From an uncultured Cytophagales bacterium (GTDB lineage Bacteria; Bacteroidota; Bacteroidia; Cytophagales; Thermoflexibacteraceae): 64,000 nt of DNA. The notes under the pieces are model-generated. The model was given only the letters and a program-made list of their open reading frames with translations. It had not been told where the DNA came from and made no database searches. The position numbers and the translations under genes were made by a program. The DNA lies in the NCBI GenBank assembly GCA_938039675.1, contig CALHUI010000017.1, forward strand, positions 27,492 to 91,491, read 5' to 3'. Shown here one piece after another: positions 35,737 to 45,095 of this stretch; the stretch's first letter is position 1; every line of letters begins with the position of its first letter.

Positions 35737-36624
35737 TTGGAAAACAATCTTCGCGAAATATTCTTCAAGTTGCGCCGCTACGAAATCAAAATCCGCAAGG
35801 CCGTAAATACCCAAATGCAGGGCGACTTTCACTCCGTATTCAAAGGTTCGGGGCTGGAGTTTGACGATGTGCGCGCCTATCAGTACGGCGACGATGTGCG
35901 CACCATCGACTGGAACGTAAGTGCCAAAGGCCACGGCATCTATGTTAAAACGTTCAAAGAAGAAAAAGAACAAAATGTTTTCTTGATTCTCGATGTGAGC
36001 GGCTCGCAATACATCGGCAAGCTGCACCAGCAAAAAATCGACTATGGCCGAGAAATATGCGGCATTCTGACCATCTCGGCACTGAAAGAAAACAGTTCGG
36101 TAGGGCTGCTCTGTTTCAGCAACCAACGCGAAAAATACATCAAGCCCCAAAAAGGCACTAAACATGCCTACGAACTGCTTACGTCCATGTTTCGCCTGCA
36201 ACCCGAATCGTTCAAAACCAGTTTGAACAATGCTCTGGCAGTGGCAATGAACATCATTAAGCGAAAAAGCATCGTAGTACTGGTAAGCGACTTTGTGGAC
36301 GAAGGCTACGAGCGCAACCTGAAAGCAATAGCAAAAAAACACGACCTAATTATTATTCACCTTGCCGACCACCGAGAAAGCACGCTGCCGCCCATGGGAA
36401 TTGTACCTCTGTTAGATAAAGAAACGCGCCGCACCGTTTGGGTAAATACGTCATCGGAGGCATTTCGCAATAAAATTGCAGGACGATTTAGCCAAAAGCG
36501 CGAGCAATTAGAAAAGTTGTGCCACCAGTTCAATGCCAACTATTTGTTCGTAGATACCTCGGAAGACTATGTACCTCGTTTGGTAAAACTCTTCAAAGTC
36601 CGCAATTTGACGACGAAGAAATAG
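35737..36624 (+). CDS. DUF58-family protein
   Basis: 295 aa using TTG at 35737 as start; no ATG precedes the core, and the frame is closed by TGA at 35719. The DUF58 core is clear: GDFHSVFKGSGLEFDDVRAY, QYGDDVRTIDWNVSAKGHGI and YVKTFKEEKEQN. A von Willebrand A-like fold follows with the MIDAS-type motif LDVSGSQ near residue 87 and VVLVSDFVDEG. DUF58 proteins usually work with a MoxR ATPase in complex assembly; none is adjacent here. It is divergent from ccmB. Confidence 0.88.
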   Translation: MENNLREIFFKLRRYEIKIRKAVNTQMQGDFHSVFKGSGLEFDDVRAYQYGDDVRTIDWNVSAKGHGIYVKTFKEEKEQNVFLILDVSGSQYIGKLHQQKIDYGREICGILTISALKENSSVGLLCFSNQREKYIKPQKGTKHAYELLTSMFRLQPESFKTSLNNALAVAMNIIKRKSIVVLVSDFVDEGYERNLKAIAKKHDLIIIHLADHRESTLPPMGIVPLLDKETRRTVWVNTSSEAFRNKIAGRFSQKREQLEKLCHQFNANYLFVDTSEDYVPRLVKLFKVRNLTTKK

Positions 36625-36670
36625 GCAATCATTTTCTAACTTACTGCATTGTAATTGATTGTCAGTAAGT

Positions 36671-37965
36671 ATGAAAAGACGCAACCTTACCGGAAAAAAC
36701 CCGGGAGCTTCCGTGTTGGCAGGTGCGGGTATTGTTCCGCTGTCAAATGCACAGGTTGTAGAACTGCAACAAGCACCCGCTCCTTCCCAATTTGCCGCCA
36801 ATGACAAAATCCACTTGGGATGTATCGGTATGGGCATTATTTCGCAATACGACATTAAGTCGGCACTGGAAGCAGGGGGGAGAGGTTAAATAGCAACTGC
36901 TTGCGACCTCTACACAGGTCGCCTTACCAAGGCTAAGGAAACATGCGGGAAAAATCTGTTCACCACCCGCGACTACCACGAACTGCTCGCCCGCAAAGAT
37001 ATTCATGCCGTCATCATTGCCCCCCGACTATTGGCATACACGCATTGAAATGGATGTATTGGTAGCAGGTAAACATGTCTATTGCGAGAAGCCGCTTATT
37101 CAAAAAACCGAAGAAGGCAAAATGTTGGTGGAGGCTGCAAAAAAATCGGATAAAATTTTGCAGGTAGGCAGCCAGCGCGTCAGCAGTCTGGCATTTCACG
37201 AAGCCAAAAAAATATTATGAACAGGGTACTATCGGTGTCATTAATATAGTAGTGGCCAATATGGAGAGGCACAGCTCGCTTGGTTGTATGGCAATACTCC
37301 ATTCTACCCGATACCAATCCGCAAACCGTTGATTATGAGACCTTCTTGGGTAATGTACCTAAAACATCATTTGATGCGACGCGATTTTTCCGTTAGCGCA
37401 ACTATCGCAACTGCGGCACAGACATCCCGGGCGATTTGTTTGTACATCTGATTTCGGGCGCGCATTACATCACCGGTTCTTTAGGCCGCAATGTGCCCGA
37501 TGTAGTTTTGGACGTGATGGAGTACCCCGCCACAGCCACACACCCTGCCTTTCAGATGGTTCTTTCCGTCAATTTTGCCGATGGCTCTGGCGGCGGCGAA
37601 TTTTTACCTGCATCATAGGCATGATAGAACTCACATGGACAGGGTCGTTTACCTTTGCCTAAAGGACCGGGCTATGGCGGCTATACTCGTTCAATACTTT
37701 CACCAAAGAGCAACAAGAAGCCTTTGAACAGCAATACAAAAGCCGCTAGAAAGAAGAAGACAGAAGAAGGTTACCAAATTGGAAGACATCGTATTTAAAC
37801 AACCGCGAGGCTACGATGAACGACCGACCACTTCCGCAACTTTTACGCAAGCATCAGGGAAGACAAACCCAATATTCAGGATGCCACATTCGGTGTTTGA
37901 TGGCAAATCTGAGCGCTGCCAAAGGGCGCATTGTACACTGGAAGCCTGTGGAAATGACTTTATAA
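36671..37965 (+). pseudogene. Decayed Gfo/Idh/MocA oxidoreductase gene
   Basis: Conceptual product has a twin-arginine-like start (MKRRNLTGKNPGASVLAGAG), then the Rossmann region [75 protein letters not shown] and GQRVSSLAFHEAKKI, and the C-terminal FVHLISGAHYITGSLG, AFQMVLSVNFADGSGGGEF and NLSAAKGRIVHWKPVEM before TAA at 37963. It is broken many times: changes in a G run and an A run near 36876-36892, a loss near 37020, a stop at about 37218, several shifts at 37240-37400, a missing block of roughly 15-20 residues after TGSLG, and more at 37615-37900. It would have been a secreted NAD(P)-dependent sugar oxidoreductase. Confidence 0.88.
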
Positions 37966-38046
37966 TAAGGCGTAAGTGCGATAGTTTCACAACAAAATGA
38001 ACTATCCTAAAATAGGACGGCTCATTTTTATGACAGTTGCCGGCTA

Positions 38047-40230
38047 CTATTTAATAAACAACAACTCGCGGTATTTAGGGAACGGCCACATATCATCAGG
38101 CACCATCAGTTCCAACTTGTCCACGTGGTATCGAATCACATCAAAGAAAGGTTTTACTTTCTCGCAGTAAGCAATTGCCCTGTGATGTGTATCCAATTTA
38201 TTGGCTGCCTTGCGGGCTTCAATCATTGCATCCACGTTGGTCTTAATGGCATTTACATGGCGCGAAAGGTCTTTAATAAGGTCTTTCAGGTGTTCCGACT
38301 CTTCTTTCATGCCTAATTCTTTCAATCCACGGGCATTTTCAATCAGTTTATTTTGGAACTCCAACGCTGCAGGAATGACCTGATTCATGGCGAAAGTGCC
38401 GAGTGCACGCGACTCTATTTGTACTTTTAGCGCATAATTGTGCAACATAACATCTACACGCGCTTCCAGTTCTACTTCGCTGAAAATGCCGTTGCCAACC
38501 AACACCTGACGGGACTTTTTGCTCAGATAGACTTCCAAGGCATGAGGAGTTGTTTTGATATTGGACAAACCGCGCTTAGCTGCCTCTTCCGCCCACTCAT
38601 CGCTATAACCGTTGCCTTCAAAACGAATGGCTTTGGATTGCTTGATGTATTCGCGCAATACATCTACAATGGCAACCTCTTTTTTCTTGCCGCCTTCAAT
38701 TTGTGCATCTACCTCTGCTTTAAACTTCTTCAGTTGGTCGGCTACAATCGTATTCAATACGACCAGCGCTGTTGCACAGTTGGCAGATGAACCCACGGCA
38801 CGGAACTCAAATTTATTACCTGTAAATGCAAAAGGTGAGGTACGGTTACGGTCGGTATTATCGAGCAAAATCGGTGGAATTTTATCAATACCGAGCTTCA
38901 TATACATGTTATCGCCTTTGTCAATCTTGATATTGCCGTTGTGTTCCAATTCATCCAAAACTTCAGTCAGTTGCTCGCCAATAAATACCGACATAATAGC
39001 CGGCGGAGCTTCGTTGGCACCCAAGCGGAAGTCATTACCGGCAGAAGCTATGGAAGCACGCAACAAATCCGCATTTTCATATACTGCCTTGATGATATTG
39101 ACAAAAAAGGTCAGGAATTGCAGGTTTTCTTTGGCTTTGCTGGTTGGTTGTAATAGGTTTACGCCCGTACTAGTAGCCAGCGACCAGTTGTTATGCTTGC
39201 CGCTGCCATTGATACCGGCAAACGGTTTTTCATGCAACAAAACTTTGAAGTTGTGGCGCTCGGCAACCTTCTCCATAATATCCATCAGCAACTGGTTGTG
39301 GTCATTGGCAAGGTTGATTTCCTCAAAAGTAGGCGCACATTCAAACTGACTGGGAGCAACTTCGTTGTGGCGAGTGCGTAGCGGAATGCCCAGTTTGTAG
39401 GCTTCAATCTCTAAGTCCTGCATGTAGGCGCGCACACGCGAAGGAATGGAACCAAAATAATGGTCTTCCAATTGCTGACCTTTGGCCGGCGTATGCCCAA
39501 ACAGTGTACGACCGGACATCACCAAGTCGGGGCGCGCGAAATACAACGCACGGTCAATCAAGAAATACTCCTGCTCTACGCCCAATGTGGCATAAACATG
39601 TGTAACATCTTTGTCAAAATACTCGCAAACGGCGGTAGCCGCTTTATCAATCAATGCTAGAGATTTTAACAGAGGAGTTTTGTAGTCGAGTGCCTCACCT
39701 GTGTAGGATACAAAAACCGTAGGGATGCAAAGCGTTTTGCTGCTGCCGTTTTCAATAATAAAGGCAGGCGATGTAGGGTCCCATGCAGTGTAACCACGCG
39801 CCTCAAACGTATTACGGATGCCTCCGCTCGGGAAAGAAGAAGCATCAGGCTCCTGACGCACCAGTGCTCTGCCTTTGAATTTTTCCAAAACTTTGCCGTC
39901 GTCCGAAGGTTCAAAAAAAGCATCGTGCTTTTCGGCAGTAGAACCCGTCAGTGGCTGAAACCAGTGGGTATAATGCGTAACACCGCGCTCCAAAGCCCAA
40001 GTTTTCATCGCAGCCGCTACGGCATCTGCCAGCGCCTCATCCAGCGTTTCACCCTTCTGCACATGTGCTTTCAGTTTTTTGTACATATCCGATGAAAGAT
40101 AGCTTTTCATCGCTTCATCGCCGAATACGTTCATTCCATAGTAGTCAGATACCTTCTTGGAAGGTGCTGCCACATCTACAATACCGCGGGAGGCGGCTTG
40201 TTCCAAAGCAATAAATCTTAGTCTGGACAT
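38047..40230 (-). CDS. glnN: Type III glutamine synthetase
   Basis: 727 aa, the length of the GSIII family and much longer than GlnA type I. N-terminal MSRLRFIALEQAASRGIVDV. Catalytic landmarks: THYTHWFQPLTGSTAEKHDA, GVEQEYFLIDRALYFARPDL (metal-binding Glu), RTRHNEVAPSQFECAPTFEE, AGINGSGKHNNWSLATSTGV and the ADP-site region NRTSPFAFTGNKFEFRAVGS. It condenses glutamate and ammonia. A Bacteroidota-type promoter lies 44-78 bases upstream. It stands alone between a pseudogene and a lipoprotein gene. Confidence 0.97.
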   Translation of the reverse strand: MSRLRFIALEQAASRGIVDVAAPSKKVSDYYGMNVFGDEAMKSYLSSDMYKKLKAHVQKGETLDEALADAVAAAMKTWALERGVTHYTHWFQPLTGSTAEKHDAFFEPSDDGKVLEKFKGRALVRQEPDASSFPSGGIRNTFEARGYTAWDPTSPAFIIENGSSKTLCIPTVFVSYTGEALDYKTPLLKSLALIDKAATAVCEYFDKDVTHVYATLGVEQEYFLIDRALYFARPDLVMSGRTLFGHTPAKGQQLEDHYFGSIPSRVRAYMQDLEIEAYKLGIPLRTRHNEVAPSQFECAPTFEEINLANDHNQLLMDIMEKVAERHNFKVLLHEKPFAGINGSGKHNNWSLATSTGVNLLQPTSKAKENLQFLTFFVNIIKAVYENADLLRASIASAGNDFRLGANEAPPAIMSVFIGEQLTEVLDELEHNGNIKIDKGDNMYMKLGIDKIPPILLDNTDRNRTSPFAFTGNKFEFRAVGSSANCATALVVLNTIVADQLKKFKAEVDAQIEGGKKKEVAIVDVLREYIKQSKAIRFEGNGYSDEWAEEAAKRGLSNIKTTPHALEVYLSKKSRQVLVGNGIFSEVELEARVDVMLHNYALKVQIESRALGTFAMNQVIPAALEFQNKLIENARGLKELGMKEESEHLKDLIKDLSRHVNAIKTNVDAMIEARKAANKLDTHHRAIAYCEKVKPFFDVIRYHVDKLELMVPDDMWPFPKYRELLFIK

Positions 40231-40273
40231 TGTTGAATAGCGTTAAGCGGTATGAAATTTTACTTGATTTTCG

Positions 40274-40308
40274 CAAATATAGGCACTTTTTTACAAAACA
40301 CCCTTCAA
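40274..40308 (-). promoter_or_regulatory. Promoter of glnN
   Basis: On the minus strand TTTTG at 40308-40304, a 22-base spacer, then TATATTTG at 40281-40274. The -7 box is exact and the spacer slightly long. Predicted start near 40267. Confidence 0.5.
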
Positions 40309-40372
40309 ATTTCAGGGTAAAAAATAAAAAAAGTGATTTTTTAGATGCTTTCACTTAAAATTAACACATCGG

Positions 40373-40954
40373 CTATAAGTCGTACTTCGGGTAAGGCTTC
40401 TGCCGTTTCAACGGGAATCGGCTAAACAGTTTTTGAAGCGACAATCGCACATTTTCATAGGGGTTATCGGCGTTTCCGATAGCCGCACCCTGCCAAATCG
40501 GTTTTTTGGTAATACGTTCAAAAAAAAACAACTCAATAGTTCCTTTGGCCTCTGTGATGGTTTGCGTTTGCCGTTGATTCCATGGGTTCATCATGGCCGG
40601 CCCCCAAAAAAACGGGTCATAAAAACCCCACATGGGCATGCCCCACATGGGCGGCACGCTTGTTACCTGTTTTTGGGAAACCTGTGCATTAGACTTGAAC
40701 GAAACCAATAAATCAGGCGAAGTCGTATCAGCTTTCAGTCCGCGCGCCTCTAACTCCTCCTGAATACCGTAAATCATTTCATTTTCGGCAAGCAAACTAC
40801 CGTATACACGCTCATCGGGAGGACGCTGCAAAAAAGCAAATGTTTTGTATTTGCTGAAATCAGCCGCCTCATCTTTGCGCACATATACTTTCATAGGGTT
40901 GCAGGCAGCAACTAATAGTGCTATTATTGTCCAAACTATCATTAGTCGCTTCAT
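40373..40954 (-). CDS. DUF4136-family lipoprotein
   Basis: 193 aa. Signal peptide with lipobox LLVAAC gives a lipidated Cys near residue 18. The DUF4136 pattern follows: DFSKYKTFAFLQRPPDERVY, NEMIYGIQEELEARGLKADT and SPDLLVSFKSNAQVS. A central Met/Trp/Pro-rich insert (PPMWGMPMWGFYDPFFWGPA) precedes the conserved TITEAKGTIELFFFERITKK-PIWQGAAIG core. Likely anchored in the outer or inner membrane facing the periplasm. Function of the family is unknown. Confidence 0.88.
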   Translation of the reverse strand: MKRLMIVWTIIALLVAACNPMKVYVRKDEAADFSKYKTFAFLQRPPDERVYGSLLAENEMIYGIQEELEARGLKADTTSPDLLVSFKSNAQVSQKQVTSVPPMWGMPMWGFYDPFFWGPAMMNPWNQRQTQTITEAKGTIELFFFERITKKPIWQGAAIGNADNPYENVRLSLQKLFSRFPLKRQKPYPKYDL

Positions 40955-40995
40955 CGTTGATTGTGTTTTGAATTATTACTTCGTCAAATGTAGTA

Positions 40996-41790
40996 TCAAT
41001 CACTTTTGGGCAATAATATCTCACCCTTCAAATAAGGAACGGCATATCCTCCGATTCTCACACGCTCGCCGTGCAATTCGCAAAATAGTTCGCCGCCTCG
41101 TTTTGAAATCTGACGGGCAAACATTTTCTGCTTGCCTAAGCGCGCTGCCCAATAAGGAATCAGCGTACTGTGCGCCGAGCCTGTAACAGGGTCTTCATTT
41201 ACACCCGCACCGGGAGCAAAAAAACGGGAAACAAAGTCAGCGTCTGTGCCCGGTGCAGTGGCAATAATGCCAAGTACATCTAATTTCGCAAGCTCTTCAA
41301 ACCGCGGCTCCAATGCTGCCACTTCCTCCGCTGTTTCATATACACACATATAATCGCGCGAACGCAAAATATGCTGCGGCATTGCGCCCAACCCTGCAAT
41401 TAATCCCGGAGGGTACTCCGCAGGTTGCGGCAGACGACTCGGAAAGTCCAGTTCCAAATAATTATGCTTCCGATATACTTTCAGCAAACCACTTTGCGAG
41501 TGGAAATGCACGTAGTTATTCGGACTTCCCAACTCATTCAGAATCACGTAAGCAGCCGCCAGCGTAGCATGCCCGCACAAATCCACCTCTACCTCAGGCG
41601 TAAACCAGCGAATTTCAAACTCGCGGCCGCGCGGAACAAAAAAGGCTGTTTCAGCCAAGTTGTTCTCAGCAGCGACTGCCTGCATAACAGCCTCCGGCAA
41701 CCACTCTTCCAAAGGACAAACCGCAGCAGGATTACCCCCAAACACCTTGCGCGTAAAAGCATCTATTTGATAAATCGGTATTCGTTGCAT
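40996..41790 (-). CDS. PhzF-family isomerase-like protein
   Basis: 264 aa. The PhzF fold is marked by PIYQIDAFTRKVFGGNPAAV at the N-terminus, the acid-base Glu in AAENNLAETAFFVPRGREFE near residue 45, IRWFTPEVEVDLCGHATLAA, and in the second half DADFVSRFFAPGAGVNEDPV then TGSAHSTLIPYWAARLGK. Members are cofactor-independent isomerases, mostly with unknown substrates. The gap to the upstream divergent OsmC gene is 53 bases. Confidence 0.92.
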   Translation of the reverse strand: MQRIPIYQIDAFTRKVFGGNPAAVCPLEEWLPEAVMQAVAAENNLAETAFFVPRGREFEIRWFTPEVEVDLCGHATLAAAYVILNELGSPNNYVHFHSQSGLLKVYRKHNYLELDFPSRLPQPAEYPPGLIAGLGAMPQHILRSRDYMCVYETAEEVAALEPRFEELAKLDVLGIIATAPGTDADFVSRFFAPGAGVNEDPVTGSAHSTLIPYWAARLGKQKMFARQISKRGGELFCELHGERVRIGGYAVPYLKGEILLPKSD

Positions 41791-41843
41791 AAAGGTTACT
41801 GTGTATTTTCACGTAATTTGTAAAATCAAACACGAAACCGCAA

Positions 41844-42278
41844 ATGATTATAGATATTCAACGCATAGATGATGCCTTTCACATGCGGGCAGTTAATGAG
41901 TCAGGCCGAACAGTTGAAATAGATGCTGCTCCGGCAATTGGTGGCTACGATGCAGGTATGCGCCCCATGCAAATGGTACTGGCGGCACTTGGTGGCTGCT
42001 CCGCAATAGATGTGATTGATATTTTGAAAAAACAACGGCTCAAACTGCAAGATATTCGCCTGCGAATCAGTGCCAAAAGGGCAGAAAATGTCATCCCTGC
42101 CGTATTTAGTCACATTCACATGCATTTTGTCTTAACAGGTGATATCCCAGATGAAAAGGCAGCAAGAGCCATCACACTTTCTGTGGACAAATACTGCTCC
42201 GTAGCTGCCATGCTACGCTCCACGGCTGAAATTTCGCACAGCTTTGAAATTTTACCAACCACACCTGAACAAACCTGA
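41844..42278 (+). CDS. OsmC-family protein
   Basis: 144 aa. Two conserved cysteines of the OsmC/Ohr fold are present: one in VLAALGGCSAIDVIDILKKQ near residue 52, the other in LSVDKYCSVAAMLRSTAEIS near residue 118. The N-terminal half forms the swapped beta sheet and the C-terminal half includes HIHMHFVLTGDIPDEKAARA. Members reduce organic hydroperoxides or have unknown thiol roles. This one fits the YhfA/OsmC-like subgroup rather than Ohr. Confidence 0.9.
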   Translation: MIIDIQRIDDAFHMRAVNESGRTVEIDAAPAIGGYDAGMRPMQMVLAALGGCSAIDVIDILKKQRLKLQDIRLRISAKRAENVIPAVFSHIHMHFVLTGDIPDEKAARAITLSVDKYCSVAAMLRSTAEISHSFEILPTTPEQT

Positions 42279-42355
42279 CAAGTCCTTGCGCTCTGTCTAA
42301 TGCAGTATCTGATTTTGAATAATTGACGAAAAAACAATGTACTTTTTGTATAAAA

Positions 42356-42393
42356 ATGAGTCCTTTCGGCATAACTACCCCGAAAGGACTCAT
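42356..42393 (-). terminator. Terminator of rpmE, possibly shared with osmC
   Basis: Perfect 14-bp arms ATGAGTCCTTTCGG (42356-42369) and CCGAAAGGACTCAT (42380-42393), 10-base loop. On the minus strand TTTTTATAC follows, giving a good intrinsic terminator for rpmE. It is also in place to end the convergent osmC transcript. Confidence 0.8.
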
Positions 42394-42411
42394 TCTTAGG
42401 CAATAAAACGA

Positions 42412-42660
42412 CTATTTTTTATTATACTTCTTGAGGAATTTCTCCACACGACCGGCAGTTGCCACGTATGCTTTTGTGCTGCCTGTATAGAAAGGATGTG
42501 AAGCAGAGCTAATTTCAATTTTCACCAAAGGATAGGTCTTACCGTCTTCCCACTCAATCGTATCTTTTGTTTCAATAGTAGAACGGGTAATGAACTTAAA
42601 GTTGCTCTGAGTGTCCAGAAATACAACTTCACGGTAGTTTGGATGGATGTCTTTCTTCAT
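42412..42660 (-). CDS. rpmE2: Ribosomal protein L31 type B
   Basis: 82 aa. [20 protein letters not shown] through [20 protein letters not shown] and [11 protein letters not shown] is the L31 pattern. It lacks all zinc-binding cysteines, so it is the zinc-free type B paralogue. It sits in the large ribosomal subunit. It has an excellent promoter (42723-42754) and a terminator and is monocistronic. Confidence 0.96.
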   Translation of the reverse strand: MKKDIHPNYREVVFLDTQSNFKFITRSTIETKDTIEWEDGKTYPLVKIEISSASHPFYTGSTKAYVATAGRVEKFLKKYNKK

Positions 42661-42722
42661 GACTATATGAATAAAATACTTATGCTATACCTGATGTTCG
42701 GAAGATGTTCGGAAAATGCGTG

Positions 42723-42754
42723 CAAATGTAGGTATATCTCGCTAATATTCAAAA
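42723..42754 (-). promoter_or_regulatory. Promoter of rpmE2
   Basis: On the minus strand TTTTG at 42754-42750, a 19-base spacer, then TACATTTG at 42730-42723, a complete consensus match. Predicted start near 42716, leader about 56 bases. Confidence 0.65.
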
Positions 42755-42767
42755 TTTTATCAACAAA

Positions 42768-43139
42768 TTAAACATAAGCCACCTCACAAATCTCTAAACA
42801 ATACCCATCAGGGTCTGTAACGAAAAACTGTTTCACCTTATCCGGACGCTCCTTAATAGGTGTATGAAAAACACCTTTGCCCGCGAAGTATTTTACCGCA
42901 AGTGCTATATCGGGCACAGCGAAAGCAATATGTGTCGCCCGACTACCCCAATGCGGCGGCATTGTTCTTCCCGCTATCAAATGCAAGGTCTGCCCATTGC
43001 CCAAGCTAAACCATGCGCCTTGGAAATTAAAATCAGGTCTTTTCACCTGCATTAAACCCATTACTTCTTCATAGAATGCGACGCTTTGCCGTACGTCTGC
43101 CACATGTAGTGATATGTGGTCTAAACCCTTTATTTCCAT
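42768..43139 (-). CDS. VOC-family (glyoxalase-like) protein
   Basis: 123 aa, one vicinal-oxygen-chelate domain made of two beta-alpha-beta-beta-beta modules. Metal-ligand positions include His in LDHISLHVADVRQSVAFYEE, the region WFSLGNGQTLHLIAG, His in RATHIAFAVPDIALAVKYFA and Glu in VTDPDGYCLEICEVAYV. It resembles single-domain lactoylglutathione-lyase relatives, but substrate cannot be assigned. It lies beyond the terminator of the respiratory operon and is thus a separate unit. Confidence 0.9.
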   Translation of the reverse strand: MEIKGLDHISLHVADVRQSVAFYEEVMGLMQVKRPDFNFQGAWFSLGNGQTLHLIAGRTMPPHWGSRATHIAFAVPDIALAVKYFAGKGVFHTPIKERPDKVKQFFVTDPDGYCLEICEVAYV

Positions 43140-43152
43140 AATAGGTACAAAA

Positions 43153-43180
43153 AATGACCCACTTTTGCAAGTGGGTCATT
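43153..43180 (-). terminator. Terminator of the act-cox operon
   Basis: Perfect 12-bp arms AATGACCCACTT (43153-43164) and AAGTGGGTCATT (43169-43180) with a 4-base loop. On the minus strand a run of seven T follows. It sits 19 bases past the coxA stop and marks the end of the respiratory transcript. Confidence 0.88.
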
Positions 43181-43198
43181 TTCAAATGATTACGTCAA

Positions 43199-45067
43199 TT
43201 ATTTTGCAAACTCTTTTTCCAGTTCAATCATCTCGTTTTCATGAGGAAGGTTTGATTCAGGAGTAGCAGAGAATGGTACAGTTTGAGGGATGAAATCTTC
43301 CTTCGCACCGGGTTTGCTGTAATCGTATGGCCAACGATATACGGTAGGAATCTTACCAGGCCAGTTGCCGTGTCCGGGGAAGCGAGGTGTTGTCCACTCC
43401 AATGTATTAGAACGCCACGGATTTTCAGGAGCCAAACGACCTCTAAACATTGAATAGAAGAAGTTGAACAAAAATATCAACTGTGCACTCAATGTGATAA
43501 TCGCAGCAGTACTGATAAATGCATTTAAATCGGAGAATGTATCAAATGCATTAAAATTGGTCCATGAGTAATAACGACGTGGGAAACCGGCAATACCGAG
43601 ATAATGCATTGGGAAGAAGACCATATAAATACCGATAAAAGTAATCCAGAAGTGTACGTAACCTAACTTCTCATCCATCATGCGTCCAAACATTTTGGGA
43701 AACCAGTGATAGATGCCTGCTAACATGCCAAAGAATGAAGCAGAGCCCATTACCAAGTGGAAGTGTGCTACTACATAATACGTATCATGCAATTGAATAT
43801 CAATTGCTGAGTTGCCCAAGGCAATACCTGTTACGCCACCGGATATGAAGAGAGATACCAGACCGATAGAGAACAACATCGCAGGAGTAAACACGATATT
43901 ACCGCGCCATAAAGTGGCCAAATAGTTGAACACCTTTACCGCAGAAGGAACAGCAATAATTAAAGTCAGAAACATGAAAATCGTACCGAGGAATGGGTTC
44001 ATGCCTGAAACGAACATGTGGTGTGCCCACACGATAAATGCCAAGAAAGCAATTGCCAGCAAGGAACCAATCATTGCACGATAACCGAAAATTGGCTTGC
44101 GCGCATTAGTAGCAATAATCTCAGAAGTAATACCCAAACCGGGCAACATCACAATATATACTTCGGGGTGTCCCAAGAACCAGAACAAGTGCTGATACAA
44201 TACAGGACTACCACCCACGTTGTGCAATGGCTCGCCATTGATGTAAATTTCTGACAAGTAAAAACTTGTACCAAAGCTACGGTCGAAAATTAGCAACAGA
44301 GCTGCAGCAAACAATACAGGGAATGACAACAAACCTAAAACAGCTGTCAGGAAAAATGCCCAAATGGTCAGTGGCAACTTAGAGAAAGATAAGCCATCTG
44401 TGCGCAGGTTGATAACAGTAGCGATATAGTTGATACCACCCAGCAGAGACGATACAATAAATAAACTCATGCTGACCAACCAAAGAGTCATACCCAAACC
44501 TGAGCCTGGCATTGCTTGAGGCAGAGCGCTCAATGGAGGATATACCACCCAACCCCCACTGGCAGGCCCTGTTTCAATGAACAGAGAAATGAACATAATA
44601 ACACTCGACAGGAAAAAGAACCAGTACGAAAGCATGTTCATGAAGCCTGATGCCATATCACGCGCACCAATTTGCAGCGGAATCAGGAAATTACTGAAAG
44701 TACCACTGAGGCCTGCTGTCAATACGAAAAACACCATAATGGTGCCGTGCATAGTAACAAGAGCCAAGTAAAAATTCTGATCTAATTTACCTTGGGTAGT
44801 AATCCAATCACCGAGCAACGGACGCAGAAACTCCAGATTCGCATCGGGGAAGCCGAGTTGCAAACGGAAAAGAATAGACAAAGCACCACCAACGATTGCC
44901 CAGAATATACCTGTAAGCAGAAATTGCTTAGCAATCATTTTATGGTCTTCGGTGAAAATGTACTTGGTAATAAACGACTCCTCGTGATGGTGATGCTCCT
45001 CATGATGGTCATCATGGTGAGCATACTCACCAACTGACTTGTGCAAGTCAATATTTACTGTTGCCAT
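43199..45067 (-). CDS. coxA: Cytochrome c oxidase subunit I
   Basis: 622 aa heme-copper oxidase subunit I with 12 or more transmembrane helices. Visible sites: CuB His and cross-linked Tyr in FWFLGHPEVYIVMLPGLGIT, the CuB pair in AFIVWAHHMFVSGMNP, and heme ligands in YYVVAHFHLVMGSASFFGML. HPEVY places it in the A1 class. The N-terminus carries an unusual His/Glu-rich tail (YAHHDDHHEEHHHHEESF) before the first helix. It is the last gene of the act-cox operon, 28 bases after coxB. It pumps protons while reducing oxygen to water. No subunit III gene follows. Confidence 0.97.
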   Translation of the reverse strand: MATVNIDLHKSVGEYAHHDDHHEEHHHHEESFITKYIFTEDHKMIAKQFLLTGIFWAIVGGALSILFRLQLGFPDANLEFLRPLLGDWITTQGKLDQNFYLALVTMHGTIMVFFVLTAGLSGTFSNFLIPLQIGARDMASGFMNMLSYWFFFLSSVIMFISLFIETGPASGGWVVYPPLSALPQAMPGSGLGMTLWLVSMSLFIVSSLLGGINYIATVINLRTDGLSFSKLPLTIWAFFLTAVLGLLSFPVLFAAALLLIFDRSFGTSFYLSEIYINGEPLHNVGGSPVLYQHLFWFLGHPEVYIVMLPGLGITSEIIATNARKPIFGYRAMIGSLLAIAFLAFIVWAHHMFVSGMNPFLGTIFMFLTLIIAVPSAVKVFNYLATLWRGNIVFTPAMLFSIGLVSLFISGGVTGIALGNSAIDIQLHDTYYVVAHFHLVMGSASFFGMLAGIYHWFPKMFGRMMDEKLGYVHFWITFIGIYMVFFPMHYLGIAGFPRRYYSWTNFNAFDTFSDLNAFISTAAIITLSAQLIFLFNFFYSMFRGRLAPENPWRSNTLEWTTPRFPGHGNWPGKIPTVYRWPYDYSKPGAKEDFIPQTVPFSATPESNLPHENEMIELEKEFAK

Positions 45068-45095
45068 AACAGATAATGTTTAATAATGCAAAAAT

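Noticed and set aside
36671..37965. Sequencing error as the cause of the MocA frameshifts
   Set aside because: Long neighbouring genes are free of frameshifts, and part of the gene is missing, which base errors cannot explain.
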